A stretch of 34,270 nucleotides of DNA. It comes from Phycisphaerae bacterium. GTDB taxonomy: Bacteria; Planctomycetota; Phycisphaerae; Phycisphaerales; SM1A02. Positions 23,601 through 31,430 of the stretch are shown here, one piece after another (position 1 is the stretch's first letter; each line of letters opens with the position of its first letter). The position numbers were made by a program, and so were the translations under genes. The stretch spans positions 55,614-89,883 of the forward strand of contig PAAJ01000010.1 in assembly GCA_002702575.1 (NCBI GenBank), in the 5' to 3' direction. Below the pieces are notes generated by a model. The model was not told where the DNA came from and made no database searches. It saw nothing but the letters and a program-made list of their open reading frames with translations.

Positions 23601-25316
23601 TCAGGTGCCACAACCAAAGTCATCGATGACCAGCAGCAGATCCTCTACGTTGAATGGGTTGCCCCATCCTTCGATGACATGGAGAACGTCCTCGACATCA
23701 GTCTGGCCGTTGCCGTTGTAGTCACCTGGACAACTCGGTGCACAGCCGACATCTTCACAGAAGGTGTCCTGATAGAAGTCGCCGCCAGCGTCGTAGCACA
23801 GATGCTCTTCATCCTCATAGCAGCTGCCATCGGCGAGGCAGCAGGCGCCATAGGGTGAACCGCATGGATAATCATCACAGGTTGTTCCCTCGCCCTGGAA
23901 GGAACCGCCCTGCCAGTTGCATTCATCCTCGTATTCCTCGTAGCAGTCGTACTTGTTGACGCAACAGGCTCCGGTCTCACCACAGCTGTAGTCATTGCAG
24001 GATGTACCACTGCCACCCCACTGACCACCCCAGTCGAAGCATTCCTGCTGAGTCGTATCCTGACAATCGCTGGCGCTCAGACAGCAGGCCGCATAGGGCT
24101 CGTAATAACAATCATCGAAGCTGCAGGGATAGTCATCGCCAAGATAATCACCGCCGATGTCCCAGCACTCCTGCTCGGTCAGTTCCTGGCAGTCGCCAAA
24201 GTCACTTGTGCAACACGCGCCATACACCGGGTCAGAGCAGACATCGCTGCAATCCTGGTCCTGATAGAACTTGCCGTTACCGTCATAGCATTCCTGCTCT
24301 TCGACTTGATCGCAGTAGCCATCCTCGTAGCAGCAGGCTCCAGAGTAGACAGGACATGCTGATTCACAGTCCTCGTCCTGATAGAAGTCACCACCGTTGC
24401 TATAGCATTCATTTTCTTCAGCCTGATAGCAGTCACCAGGCCCGAAGCAGCACGCGCCGTAATAGGCCGGGCAGACCACTTCACAGGATTCTCCGTTGTA
24501 GAACTCGCCGCCACTTCCCCAGCACTCGTTCTTTTCAGCTTCGTAGCAGTCGCCGGGACCGAAACAACAGGCACCGTAGATGGCAGGACATACAGATTCA
24601 CATGATTCGTTCTGCGTGAAATCTCCGCCGCTGTTCCAGCAGTCATCTTCATAGGTCTCAAAGCAGTTTCCGAACCAGATACAGCAGGCACCGTATGGTG
24701 GCTCGCAGACTGCCGAATCACAATCCGAACCGTCGCCCTGGTACTCACCACCAGCGAAGTCGCAGATTTCCTCTGAACTGATATTGCACTCATAGCCCAG
24801 ACAGCAGGCACCCTCGGATCCACCTTCACCACTACCCATTTGGATCCGCAGCATTCCCGATCCAGTGGCACCATTCCAGCCACCAAGTCTGATGAAGTAG
24901 GTGGTCCCACTGTCCACATTGAAGACGATCCTGGAGTAGTACTGCTGACACGGCGCCCCCTCTCCCGTATCTCCCGAGCCGTCACCATTACAGGCAATCT
25001 GGACCATGCTGTTGCAGTCAGGACCTCGATACAGAATCATCGACGTGTCGTATGAGTTTGAATCGCATGTTGAGAAGCTTGCTGATCCAGTGCTTGTTGC
25101 GACCCATCTCATCCAGATATCAGGACTGTTCCCCCAATCCAGATAGCTATCAGGGCACTGGGTCTCATCGACCGGATAGCCACTGTCAGTAGCAACCGAG
25201 GTATCAAATGGAGTGTTACCAAGAGAAGCATTGATGGCGTCGGAGCAGGTATCGCCTGGTACGCCACCATGGGCAGACATGGCGATGACGAAGGCAGCAA
25301 GCAGTGATGTCGACAT
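23601..25316 (-). CDS. Secreted protein with PPC-like domain, nine GACC repeats and dockerin-like tail
   Basis: This 571-residue exoprotein has no visible catalytic domain. A signal peptide (about 1-18) is followed by a beta-sandwich of the bacterial pre-peptidase C-terminal (PPC) type (21-160: W-M-R-W-V-A-T, F-S-T-C-D, then Y-F-I-R-L-G-G-W-N-G). Nine GACC repeats follow (167-526), then a 45-residue tail with one intact EF loop (D-Y-N-G-N-G-Q-T-D-V-E-D). The second loop is shortened (N-P-F-N-V-E-D-L-L). It shares PPC, repeats and tail with the protease at 25534-28539, which follows the same order, so it looks like a non-catalytic relative. The loops are very acidic, suggesting calcium binding or a charged stalk. 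GAGAGAGGGG lies about eight bases before the ATG. Confidence 0.85.
   Translation of the reverse strand: MSTSLLAAFVIAMSAHGGVPGDTCSDAINASLGNTPFDTSVATDSGYPVDETQCPDSYLDWGNSPDIWMRWVATSTGSASFSTCDSNSYDTSMILYRGPDCNSMVQIACNGDGSGDTGEGAPCQQYYSRIVFNVDSGTTYFIRLGGWNGATGSGMLRIQMGSGEGGSEGACCLGYECNISSEEICDFAGGEYQGDGSDCDSAVCEPPYGACCIWFGNCFETYEDDCWNSGGDFTQNESCESVCPAIYGACCFGPGDCYEAEKNECWGSGGEFYNGESCEVVCPAYYGACCFGPGDCYQAEENECYSNGGDFYQDEDCESACPVYSGACCYEDGYCDQVEEQECYDGNGKFYQDQDCSDVCSDPVYGACCTSDFGDCQELTEQECWDIGGDYLGDDYPCSFDDCYYEPYAACCLSASDCQDTTQQECFDWGGQWGGSGTSCNDYSCGETGACCVNKYDCYEEYEDECNWQGGSFQGEGTTCDDYPCGSPYGACCLADGSCYEDEEHLCYDAGGDFYQDTFCEDVGCAPSCPGDYNGNGQTDVEDVLHVIEGWGNPFNVEDLLLVIDDFGCGT
23739..24818 (-). repeat. 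Nine GACC six-cysteine repeats (non-catalytic exoprotein)
   Basis: These are nine coding units of about 39-43 residues with the spacing CC, 6-7, C, 8, C, G-G-x-[FYW], C, 3-5, C. Units 3 and 4 share an identical opening (Y-G-A-C-C-F-G-P-G-D-C-Y), showing a local duplication; others are diverged. One unit has A-A-C-C in place of G-A-C-C. Confidence 0.85.
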
Positions 25317-25463
25317 TGGAAGATCCCCTCTCTCTCGTGGTTCCAGCCTTCAAGATAGCAGTCATGGCCTCCCGATCCGCACGCAATACCCCGATTGAGG
25401 ACTCATGGAACCCCGACGCCAGCTGAGAGGGCCAAAAACAGCCTCACGTCCCTCCTGAATTGA

Positions 25464-25498
25464 ACCGGCCCCCCGCCATCCATGGGCGAGGGGCCGGT
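25464..25498 (-). terminator. GC-rich terminator-like hairpin
   Basis: ACCGGCCCC (25464-25472) pairs with GGGGCCGGT (25490-25498). The stem continues inward by four more pairs (CGCC with GGCG) after one C/A mismatch. It sits 36 bases after the stop of the trypsin-like protease gene. On the minus strand it is followed only by TTCAATTC, so the U-tract is weak. Confidence 0.6.
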
Positions 25499-25533
25499 CA
25501 CGTGAAACGTCGAAGGCTTATTCGGGGGGAATG

Positions 25534-28500
25534 TCAGCCTCCACAGTTGTAGTTGTCCAGGATCGAGAGAAGATCCTCAACGTTGTAGGGATTCTCCCAG
25601 CTTCCGATGATCAACAGGATGTCATCGATGTTCGTCTGGCCATTGCCATCGAAGTCTCCGACACATCCCGAATCACACTCGTCCGGAACACCATCGCCAT
25701 CAGCATCGGTACTGGTGCCGTTGGCGATATCACAGGTATCACTCACACCGTTCTCGTTGCAATCTTCGGTAGCGACGTAGCCGAACGTGGAATCAAGAGA
25801 AACCTGCCACGGATCACTGGCCGAGTCCCGGCCCTGAACGAGCGCCTGGAACTGGACCTCCGTTTCCTCACCGAAATTGGTGAGGCGAGCGACCAGAACA
25901 CCCTGCCGCTCCTGACAATCCGATCCGATGAACGACTGGGCCTCGCCCTGTGCCTCGGATGGAAGCACATACCAGAGTCCATTGTCAGCAGCGAGACCGA
26001 GACCGTTCTCGAAATCGGTGAAATCGATTCCGATGGTACCCAGCTCGTTGCCTGCATATGGATTGCCCGAAGAATCCAGCGCACCGATGGTGAGCCTGGA
26101 ATCCCACTCCAGATCAGGATCAAACTGATAGAAGTTGGGATTCACATCCGTCGACAAGGGACCACCATTCGCATTCTGGTAGAACAGCCCGGTCGACGTC
26201 AGGACTTTCTGAGTCGCACCCGTACCGGCAACGGCATCGACTCGATTCCCCGATGGCACGGAGACGTACACATCAACAGTCCAGTTGAAGTCGCCGCTGC
26301 TGAGCAGGTTGGTACCCACGATCGAATGCATGAACTCGATGTCTGAAGGCTCGATGAAACAGGGATCGCCACTGCAATCGGAATCATCACCCTGATAAGC
26401 GCCTCCCAGAGACCCGCATTCCGCCTCCGTACCGACCGAGCAGTCGCTGCCGACGCAGCAGGCACCGGTTGATGGAGGCACGAAGCACGGATCACCATTG
26501 CAGTTGGAGTCGTCACCCTGATAGGTACCACCCAGCGAATCGCAATCCGCCTGTGTTCGAATCGAACAGTCGCTTCCGACGCAGCAGGCACCGGTCGCAG
26601 GAGGGACGAAGCAGGGATCGCCATTGCAGTTGGAGTCGTCACCCTGATAGGTGCCGCCAAGTGAATCACAGTTGTCTTCAGTACCAACCGAACAGTTGCC
26701 ATCAACGCAGCATGCGCCGGTTGCCGGTGGCACGAAACAAGGATCGCCACTGCAGTCGGAATCATCACCGAGATACTTGCCGCCTGCAGTCCCGCATTCG
26801 TCCTCGGTTACGAGCAGGCAGTTGCCATTGACACAGCATCCACCAGTCGCAGGAGGAATGAAGCAGGGATCGCCGGAACAATCCGAATCATCACCCTGGT
26901 ATTCACCACCGTTGTTGGCACATTCAGCTGCCGTGCTGATCGAACAGGAGCCTCCGATGCAACAGGCACCGGTGGGATCCGGAAGACCTTCCAAAGCCAG
27001 GCTCAATTGACCACTGCCGGTCGAATTGCCATCCCAGCCACCCACTCGAATGAGGTACTGGCTGCCCGATGTGACATCGACAGTCAACAGCGACGAGTAG
27101 CCGGAACAGTCATTGCCATCGCCGTTGCAGGCGATCTGGGACTTGTTGCCGCACGTGCCCTGATAGACCACGAGATCGGTATCGAAGTTCACAAGATCAC
27201 AGGTGCTGACGGTCAGCGTTCCCGAGGCCGATGGCGTATAGGAGAACCAGACGTCATCGTTCATGTCACCCAGATAGGTATCCGGGCAGAGGGACGCGTC
27301 GTAAGCATCCGAACTTGAAGTTCCATCGACTGTCGTGAAGTCGGTCAGGCCCGTACCGGTGACGATCGCACCTGCGCATTCGTCATTCTCGGGTCCGCCA
27401 CCAGGAGGCTCTTCACCATTGCAGACTGATGCGATGAGTGCCTGGAATTCGTTCGTATCGATCCTGTTTCCATAGTTTTCACATCCATAACTGCAATGTG
27501 TCACGACACCGACGATCTCGTTGTTGTAGAGGATCGATGATCCGGAGTTGCCGTAGGTGACATCGACCTCATAGATGATCGTGTCGCTGTTCACGGAGAG
27601 GATCGGTCCACCGTGATACTGCTCGGTCTGCGAGCGGGTGCACTGCGAGTCGACGCCGTACCCCGTGATGTCCAGATTGCCCGAGCTCGGAACGGAGGAG
27701 GCCAGCGGAATAAAGGTGCCATAACGCTCGTATGGCGTCTGGCCCTCGCTGTTGGTCCCTGCCGTCATGGCGCCATAGTCGGCACCAACCCCTGCATTGA
27801 CACCGTCACTGAATGTCACAGGAAACTGATCCGCCACCGGTGGATTGTTCGTCTGACAGTTGCCGGATGAAGCAGGCACGTTGAAATGCAGCACGGTCGC
27901 ACCTGATTCGAGGCAGTGACCGGCCGTGACGAAGCAACTGGCTTCGTTGTAGATCGTCGCGGAGCATCCAACAGGCATGATCCTGGCGAAATTGTTCGAG
28001 GAGTTGTTGACCGGTGCCCGGTCATCCGGACCACAGATGCCGCAGCTGTCGCCACGCCCCTCTGGAGAGATCGGTTCGCTGGCCACATATTCGATTTCAA
28101 GGACATTGCCCTGGCTGAAGGGACCGGCCACCAGCTCGACCCGAACGGCATCGCCGTTGAAGTAGGCGGAAGTATGGCTCCACATCTCGAGTGTGGCTGC
28201 ATCCAGACGCTGCTGTTCGCCATCACGAAGAGATGTCACTCGCAGGTAACTGCCACGATCCAGCGAGACATTACCGAAGTACAGCCTCAACCAGGCCATG
28301 CCCGGCATGGCCACGACGTCGTCATAGACGACCTCGGAACCACCATTTGGATTGTCATAGGCGATTGTCTCAATCCGATATTCGTTGATTTGACCAACCG
28401 GCCAATCCAGGGAATTGACCATCAGATCCTGATGCTTGTCCGCTTCGAACTGGGCCTGACCCAGACCGACGGACGCGGTCATCACGATTCCTGCACATGC

Positions 28501-28539
28501 CACCAGCCCCCGTATACCCCCCGGGAATGCTGAATTCAC
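25534..28539 (-). CDS. Secreted trypsin-like serine protease with PPC-like domain, five GACC repeats and dockerin-like tail
   Basis: This 1001-residue exoprotease is counted from a GTG at 28539. That start has GAGGAG seven bases upstream and overlaps the stop of a leader ORF (GTGA). A GTG at 28566 would add nine residues but lacks a ribosome binding site. After a signal peptide and about 150 residues of beta-rich pro-region comes an S1-type domain with His208 (V-T-A-G-H-C), Asp254 (G-A-D-Y-G-A-M) and Ser332 (Y-G-N-S-G-S-S). It resembles lysyl-endopeptidase-like and V8-like proteases. Next come a PPC-like sandwich (about 384-520), five near-identical GACC repeats (521-729), an unrecognised beta-rich domain (730-930) and D-x-D-G-D-G calcium loops. 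The tail has one intact and one shortened dockerin loop. Confidence 0.9.
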   Translation of the reverse strand: MNSAFPGGIRGLVACAGIVMTASVGLGQAQFEADKHQDLMVNSLDWPVGQINEYRIETIAYDNPNGGSEVVYDDVVAMPGMAWLRLYFGNVSLDRGSYLRVTSLRDGEQQRLDAATLEMWSHTSAYFNGDAVRVELVAGPFSQGNVLEIEYVASEPISPEGRGDSCGICGPDDRAPVNNSSNNFARIMPVGCSATIYNEASCFVTAGHCLESGATVLHFNVPASSGNCQTNNPPVADQFPVTFSDGVNAGVGADYGAMTAGTNSEGQTPYERYGTFIPLASSVPSSGNLDITGYGVDSQCTRSQTEQYHGGPILSVNSDTIIYEVDVTYGNSGSSILYNNEIVGVVTHCSYGCENYGNRIDTNEFQALIASVCNGEEPPGGGPENDECAGAIVTGTGLTDFTTVDGTSSSDAYDASLCPDTYLGDMNDDVWFSYTPSASGTLTVSTCDLVNFDTDLVVYQGTCGNKSQIACNGDGNDCSGYSSLLTVDVTSGSQYLIRVGGWDGNSTGSGQLSLALEGLPDPTGACCIGGSCSISTAAECANNGGEYQGDDSDCSGDPCFIPPATGGCCVNGNCLLVTEDECGTAGGKYLGDDSDCSGDPCFVPPATGACCVDGNCSVGTEDNCDSLGGTYQGDDSNCNGDPCFVPPATGACCVGSDCSIRTQADCDSLGGTYQGDDSNCNGDPCFVPPSTGACCVGSDCSVGTEAECGSLGGAYQGDDSDCSGDPCFIEPSDIEFMHSIVGTNLLSSGDFNWTVDVYVSVPSGNRVDAVAGTGATQKVLTSTGLFYQNANGGPLSTDVNPNFYQFDPDLEWDSRLTIGALDSSGNPYAGNELGTIGIDFTDFENGLGLAADNGLWYVLPSEAQGEAQSFIGSDCQERQGVLVARLTNFGEETEVQFQALVQGRDSASDPWQVSLDSTFGYVATEDCNENGVSDTCDIANGTSTDADGDGVPDECDSGCVGDFDGNGQTNIDDILLIIGSWENPYNVEDLLSILDNYNCGG
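26353..26979 (-). repeat. Five near-identical 123-126-bp GACC repeats (trypsin-like protease gene)
   Basis: One 41-residue and four 42-residue coding units are in register at 126-base spacing (for example 26467 and 26593 are equivalent points). Long blocks are identical between neighbours at DNA level, including at least 20 bases around the G-G-T-Y-Q-G-D-D-S-N-C-N-G-D-P-C segment. Compared with the other two arrays these are recent duplications and should be prone to copy-number change. Confidence 0.9.
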
Positions 28540-28634
28540 GATCCTGCTCCTCGACTGTGTCCGCACGTGAGAGCATGACCAGATCGTGTCTTGTTGTCTG
28601 GGATCAGGCGGACGTGTTCAATGGTTTGCAACAT
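28536..28634 (-). CDS. 32-residue leader peptide ORF overlapping the protease start
   Basis: ATG at 28634 begins a 32-codon frame opening M-L-Q-T-I-E-H-V-R-L-I-P and ending G-A-G-S-stop. The TGA at 28538-28536 overlaps the protease GTG at 28539 as GTGA. AGGAGAGA stands eight bases before the ATG, inside the loop of a small hairpin. The peptide is not hydrophobic and matches nothing I know. The strong ribosome binding site plus the stop/start overlap argue that it is translated, coupling or attenuating protease synthesis. Confidence 0.5.
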   Translation of the reverse strand: MLQTIEHVRLIPDNKTRSGHALTCGHSRGAGS

Positions 28635-28689
28635 CCCCGTCTCTCCTCGGGGTTGAGTCAGATTGATCCGTGATACTCCTCCATCACGG
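28635..28689 (-). promoter_or_regulatory. Two leader hairpins presenting GGAG in their loops
   Basis: Read on the minus strand, hairpin A (28689-28668) has stem CCGTGAT/ATCACGG with loop GGAGGAGT. Hairpin B (28652-28635) has stem CCCCG/CGGGG with loop AGGAGAGA and directly precedes the leader ATG. GGA-in-loop hairpins near a ribosome binding site are the classic target of CsrA/RsmA-type regulators. That they bind such a protein here is inference. Confidence 0.4.
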
Positions 28690-28826
28690 GCAAACCCCCC
28701 GAAGATCCAGCCTCACCTGGCGTTCAACACGACTGGGCGACCAGAACTCCTACGTAGACTCATCCGCAGAACATCCCTTTGATGTTGCTGCCAGTTCGCC
28801 TGCTTGCTGTGAATAAGTCATCAAAT

Positions 28827-28867
28827 GAGAATCGATCGATTCAACTAATCTTGAATCGATCGATCTC
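28827..28867 (-). terminator. AT-rich stem-loop downstream of the MuiA-like gene
   Basis: 28827-28844 pairs with 28851-28867 with a single-base bulge, closing a six-base loop. Each arm contains ATCGATCGAT or a near copy, itself a palindrome. It starts 37 bases after the stop of the minus-strand gene ending at 28904. There is no T-run (TCATTTGATG follows). It may be a transcript-end structure or a protein site. Confidence 0.45.
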
Positions 28868-28903
28868 GAATGATTGAAATGACCAAGCTTGAAGAAAGAT
28901 CGA

Positions 28904-30574
28904 TCAATCCGGAAGTGGAGTCATCATGACACCTTCTTTGCGCTCCACGAGCAGGTCGTAGGAGATCGAGAAGGCATTCTGGCCAGTGTCGTTTGCTGGA
29001 ACAGTGAGATCCCACCGCATGAGTCCCCGTGGAAGATCAGCTGAGACGTACCTGGCATCCGTGGACAGGGGCAGACTCAGATTCTTGACCGAGACCTCGA
29101 TTTCCTCGGATCGCGACACGGGACGACGATCCCACAGCTCCACCTTGGCAGGCCGGTCCGATCCATTGTCGATTTCCAGTACGAACTGATAACTGGTTCT
29201 GATCCAGCCACCGAACATCCCGGCTTCTCCGGTGTTCTTGGTGAGCATTGTTCGCGTCGCCTTCAGAGCGGGATCCGTTCCGAAGAACAGCTCGATTTCA
29301 GAACCTGGCGAAGATGATTCAAAGGATGATTGCCCGATGTAATTCCCATCGATGAAGATGCCCGCCTGGCCTGGAAGCAGCTGATAGTCACTGGTATTTC
29401 TGAAACGCCCTCGCAGATAGACATCCTCCGTCAGCACGGGCATGGCGACGAAGGTGAGATCGATGTCTGTCTCGAAATCCGCAATTCGCGTCCGCTGGGC
29501 GGACTTGGCATCGGTCTCGACGGTGATGGGTCTCGGCAGAGTGAATGTCACGGCAGGCCCCCCACCACCGACACGGGCATCGTTGCCGTAGTACATCGAC
29601 TCTTCCACCATCGAATCCGCCTGAACGGACAACACACCACCGATCTTGCCCGCTCCGCTTCGACCTCTGGTCGAGCTGACCGGCGGCGGAATGAACTGAT
29701 CGACATAGACGGGGTTCATGTTCGGTGGATCTGATGCTTCAGCCGGCCTGGCGGTCGACAGGACGAGGGTGACGTTATTCCAGTCTTCTCCAGTTTTCTG
29801 GAATACCTGCGCCTGATACTCCATCGATACCTTGTTCGTATCAAGATCTCCACGAACGTCGTAATGCGGAGTCCAATTTGCATTTGAAACGAGATAGCCC
29901 AAAGTGATTTCAACAGGACCTGCAGATGTCATCAGTACTTCAACAACAGCCTCACGCTGAGTCTGTGTTGTTCCGCCTGCATCATTCAACCGCTGCCGTG
30001 CAATCTCATAGTCACGCTTACCTGCCTCGACTGCCAGCGTCTGCTCTGATCTTTGTTCGTAAAGCGTCTTGAGCTCATTTGAAAAATACTCCATCTGAGC
30101 CTGAACCGCCTTGATGTCAAAGTCCGTGGAACCAGCCTTGTCACTCAGATCTTCACCAGATCTGGCCATCATCTGCTGAATGAATTCGATCGAGGACTCC
30201 GTTACCAACAGTTCATCCTGATATGTTCGATACCTCTGCCGTGCATACCGCATCAATCTATCCAGATCTCTCAAGCTGTCTGGAGGCGTTGACACCTCAT
30301 GAACTGCGGTATCAATTCCCAGAACCTTGCCCTCGCCGCTGATCTTGGCCTGCACAGAATCGGCCTGCCAACTTGATGGCAGCTCTGTGAAGACAAGCTG
30401 GTACAAACCAGGCTGCATTTGCCGAGATATCGTTCGCTCTACCCAAGCACGCCCCCGATAAGCCGTCACACGCGTTGGGCTGGATTCTATTTCTGTACGA
30501 ATGGCTTCCTGTCCCAACGTCACAGGGGAATAAACAAAGACAGCAGATGCCAACAAGGCCGTGAAAGTACGCAT
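28904..30574 (-). CDS. Exported MuiA-family protein (DUF4140/DUF4139)
   Basis: This 556-residue protein has a signal peptide (A-L-L-A-S-A-V-F-V-Y-S-P-V-T-L-G). The N-terminal DUF4140-like strand pattern is V-T-A-Y-R-G-R-A-W-V-E-R-T-I. A charged helical, probably coiled-coil stretch covers about 100-200. The DUF4139 region opens with L-G-Y-L-V-S-N-A-N-W-T-P-H-Y-D-V-R and has V-S-M-E-Y-Q-A-Q-V-F-Q-K-T-G-E-D-W, which closely fits the family's Y...A.W.P.Y..R and Q.TGEDW. Proteins of this type are named mucoidy inhibitor A by similarity, but biochemical function is not established. It is the third member of a minus-strand run after the esterase and amidotransferase genes. GGAG lies ten bases before the ATG. 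Confidence 0.88.
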   Translation of the reverse strand: MRTFTALLASAVFVYSPVTLGQEAIRTEIESSPTRVTAYRGRAWVERTISRQMQPGLYQLVFTELPSSWQADSVQAKISGEGKVLGIDTAVHEVSTPPDSLRDLDRLMRYARQRYRTYQDELLVTESSIEFIQQMMARSGEDLSDKAGSTDFDIKAVQAQMEYFSNELKTLYEQRSEQTLAVEAGKRDYEIARQRLNDAGGTTQTQREAVVEVLMTSAGPVEITLGYLVSNANWTPHYDVRGDLDTNKVSMEYQAQVFQKTGEDWNNVTLVLSTARPAEASDPPNMNPVYVDQFIPPPVSSTRGRSGAGKIGGVLSVQADSMVEESMYYGNDARVGGGGPAVTFTLPRPITVETDAKSAQRTRIADFETDIDLTFVAMPVLTEDVYLRGRFRNTSDYQLLPGQAGIFIDGNYIGQSSFESSSPGSEIELFFGTDPALKATRTMLTKNTGEAGMFGGWIRTSYQFVLEIDNGSDRPAKVELWDRRPVSRSEEIEVSVKNLSLPLSTDARYVSADLPRGLMRWDLTVPANDTGQNAFSISYDLLVERKEGVMMTPLPD

Positions 30575-30666
30575 GGGAAAAAAGCTCCATCGTGAAAAAG
30601 CGTAGTGGGATACTAGTAAACGCTCACTCAGGTGGTTTATTACTGCGTTCAGCCCAAATCATTGTT

Positions 30667-31407
30667 TTACTGATGAAGAAGATGCAGAACGTGGCGTGCA
30701 AATCGCTCCAGAAGGCCCTCGGTCGCCGTGGACTCGCGACAGCAGGTCCTGACGAACTGGTCATATTCGAGGCCGGTGATCGATTGGATGTAATCCGGAT
30801 AGGTTCGAAGTCGATCAAGAAGCGTTGAAAGATCGAGTTCGGGATGGAACTGTGTGCCGTAGATCGGCTTTCCCGGGAACACAAACGCTTCATTGGCAAC
30901 CCGTTCCGAGGAAGCCAGACACAACGCCCCTTCCGGCAACTTCTCGACGATGTCCTGATGACCCATCTGGGCGCAGAACACATCGCCCATGGGCGAAAAG
31001 ATCGGATCCTGCCGACCAGCCTCACTCAAATGAAGGTCGAAGCTGCCAACCTCCGCTCGATCCAGATCCGTCACGACTGATCCGCCCAAGGCCAGACTGA
31101 AGGCTTGAAACCCCCAGCAGGATGCGAAGGTCGGTTTGGACAGCTCATGCAGTTGACGCATCGTGTCCAGTGCCGATTCAAGCCATGGACCGCCCGTCAC
31201 CACCGAATAATCTCCACTGCCACCGATGAGTACGACATCCACATCATCCAGTGAGGCGCGTGACGGCTGACCGCTGATCAGATCATGGATACGAATAGTG
31301 CTTTCCTGGCAACGCAAATGCTTGGCAAAGCCGCGGATCTCATGAGCAGCCATGACATCACCGGGCTTTCGAACCTGCAACAGGAGATACCGGATCGATT
31401 CAAGCAT
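30667..31407 (-). CDS. Class I glutamine amidotransferase-like protein
   Basis: This 246-residue cytoplasmic protein has the class I amidotransferase triad: Cys97 in F-A-S-C-W-G-F-Q, His188 and Glu190 in G-T-Q-F-H-P-E-L. The I-G-G-S-G-D-Y-S-V loop and M-G-H-Q-D (about 148-152) fit stand-alone GMP-synthase-like amidotransferase domains. It would release ammonia from glutamine or hydrolyse a gamma-glutamyl bond; the partner synthetase is not in the window. I start at the ATG at 31407 because a longer frame to 31476 would overlap the upstream esterase gene and read into its C-terminus. It lies 23 bases after the esterase stop, suggesting one transcript. Confidence 0.85.
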   Translation of the reverse strand: MLESIRYLLLQVRKPGDVMAAHEIRGFAKHLRCQESTIRIHDLISGQPSRASLDDVDVVLIGGSGDYSVVTGGPWLESALDTMRQLHELSKPTFASCWGFQAFSLALGGSVVTDLDRAEVGSFDLHLSEAGRQDPIFSPMGDVFCAQMGHQDIVEKLPEGALCLASSERVANEAFVFPGKPIYGTQFHPELDLSTLLDRLRTYPDYIQSITGLEYDQFVRTCCRESTATEGLLERFARHVLHLLHQ

Positions 31408-31430
31408 GTGGCGAAGTATAGATACCGGAA

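Larger units (their letters stand above)
28567..28903. other. Protease leader and intergenic region
   Basis: These 337 bases separate the trypsin-like protease gene from the MuiA-like gene upstream of it on the same strand. They contain most of the leader ORF (28536-28634), two GGAG-loop hairpins (28635-28689), about 130 bases with nothing I can assign, and an AT-rich hairpin (28827-28867) close to the end of the MuiA-like gene. A promoter for the protease must lie here, but none is convincing by eye. Confidence 0.5.

Noticed and set aside
24002-24997. Long open frames in other registers across the GACC repeat gene, both strands
   Set aside because: They are shadows of a biased repetitive coding sequence. 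They give Arg/His/Ser-rich low-complexity products and no ribosome binding sites.
25531-26346. 271-codon plus-strand frame opposite the end of the trypsin-like protease gene
   Set aside because: The minus-strand frame has clear domains and a dockerin tail; the plus-strand product has no recognisable motif and no start signal.
26353-26979. Regular 126-base repeats as a CRISPR array
   Set aside because: The units are in frame, code for GACC modules, have no unique spacers, and no cas genes are nearby.
28827-28867. ATCGATCGAT copies as a replication origin or DnaA cluster
   Set aside because: There are only two copies forming one stem-loop, with no DnaA-box consensus and no dnaA or dnaN gene nearby.
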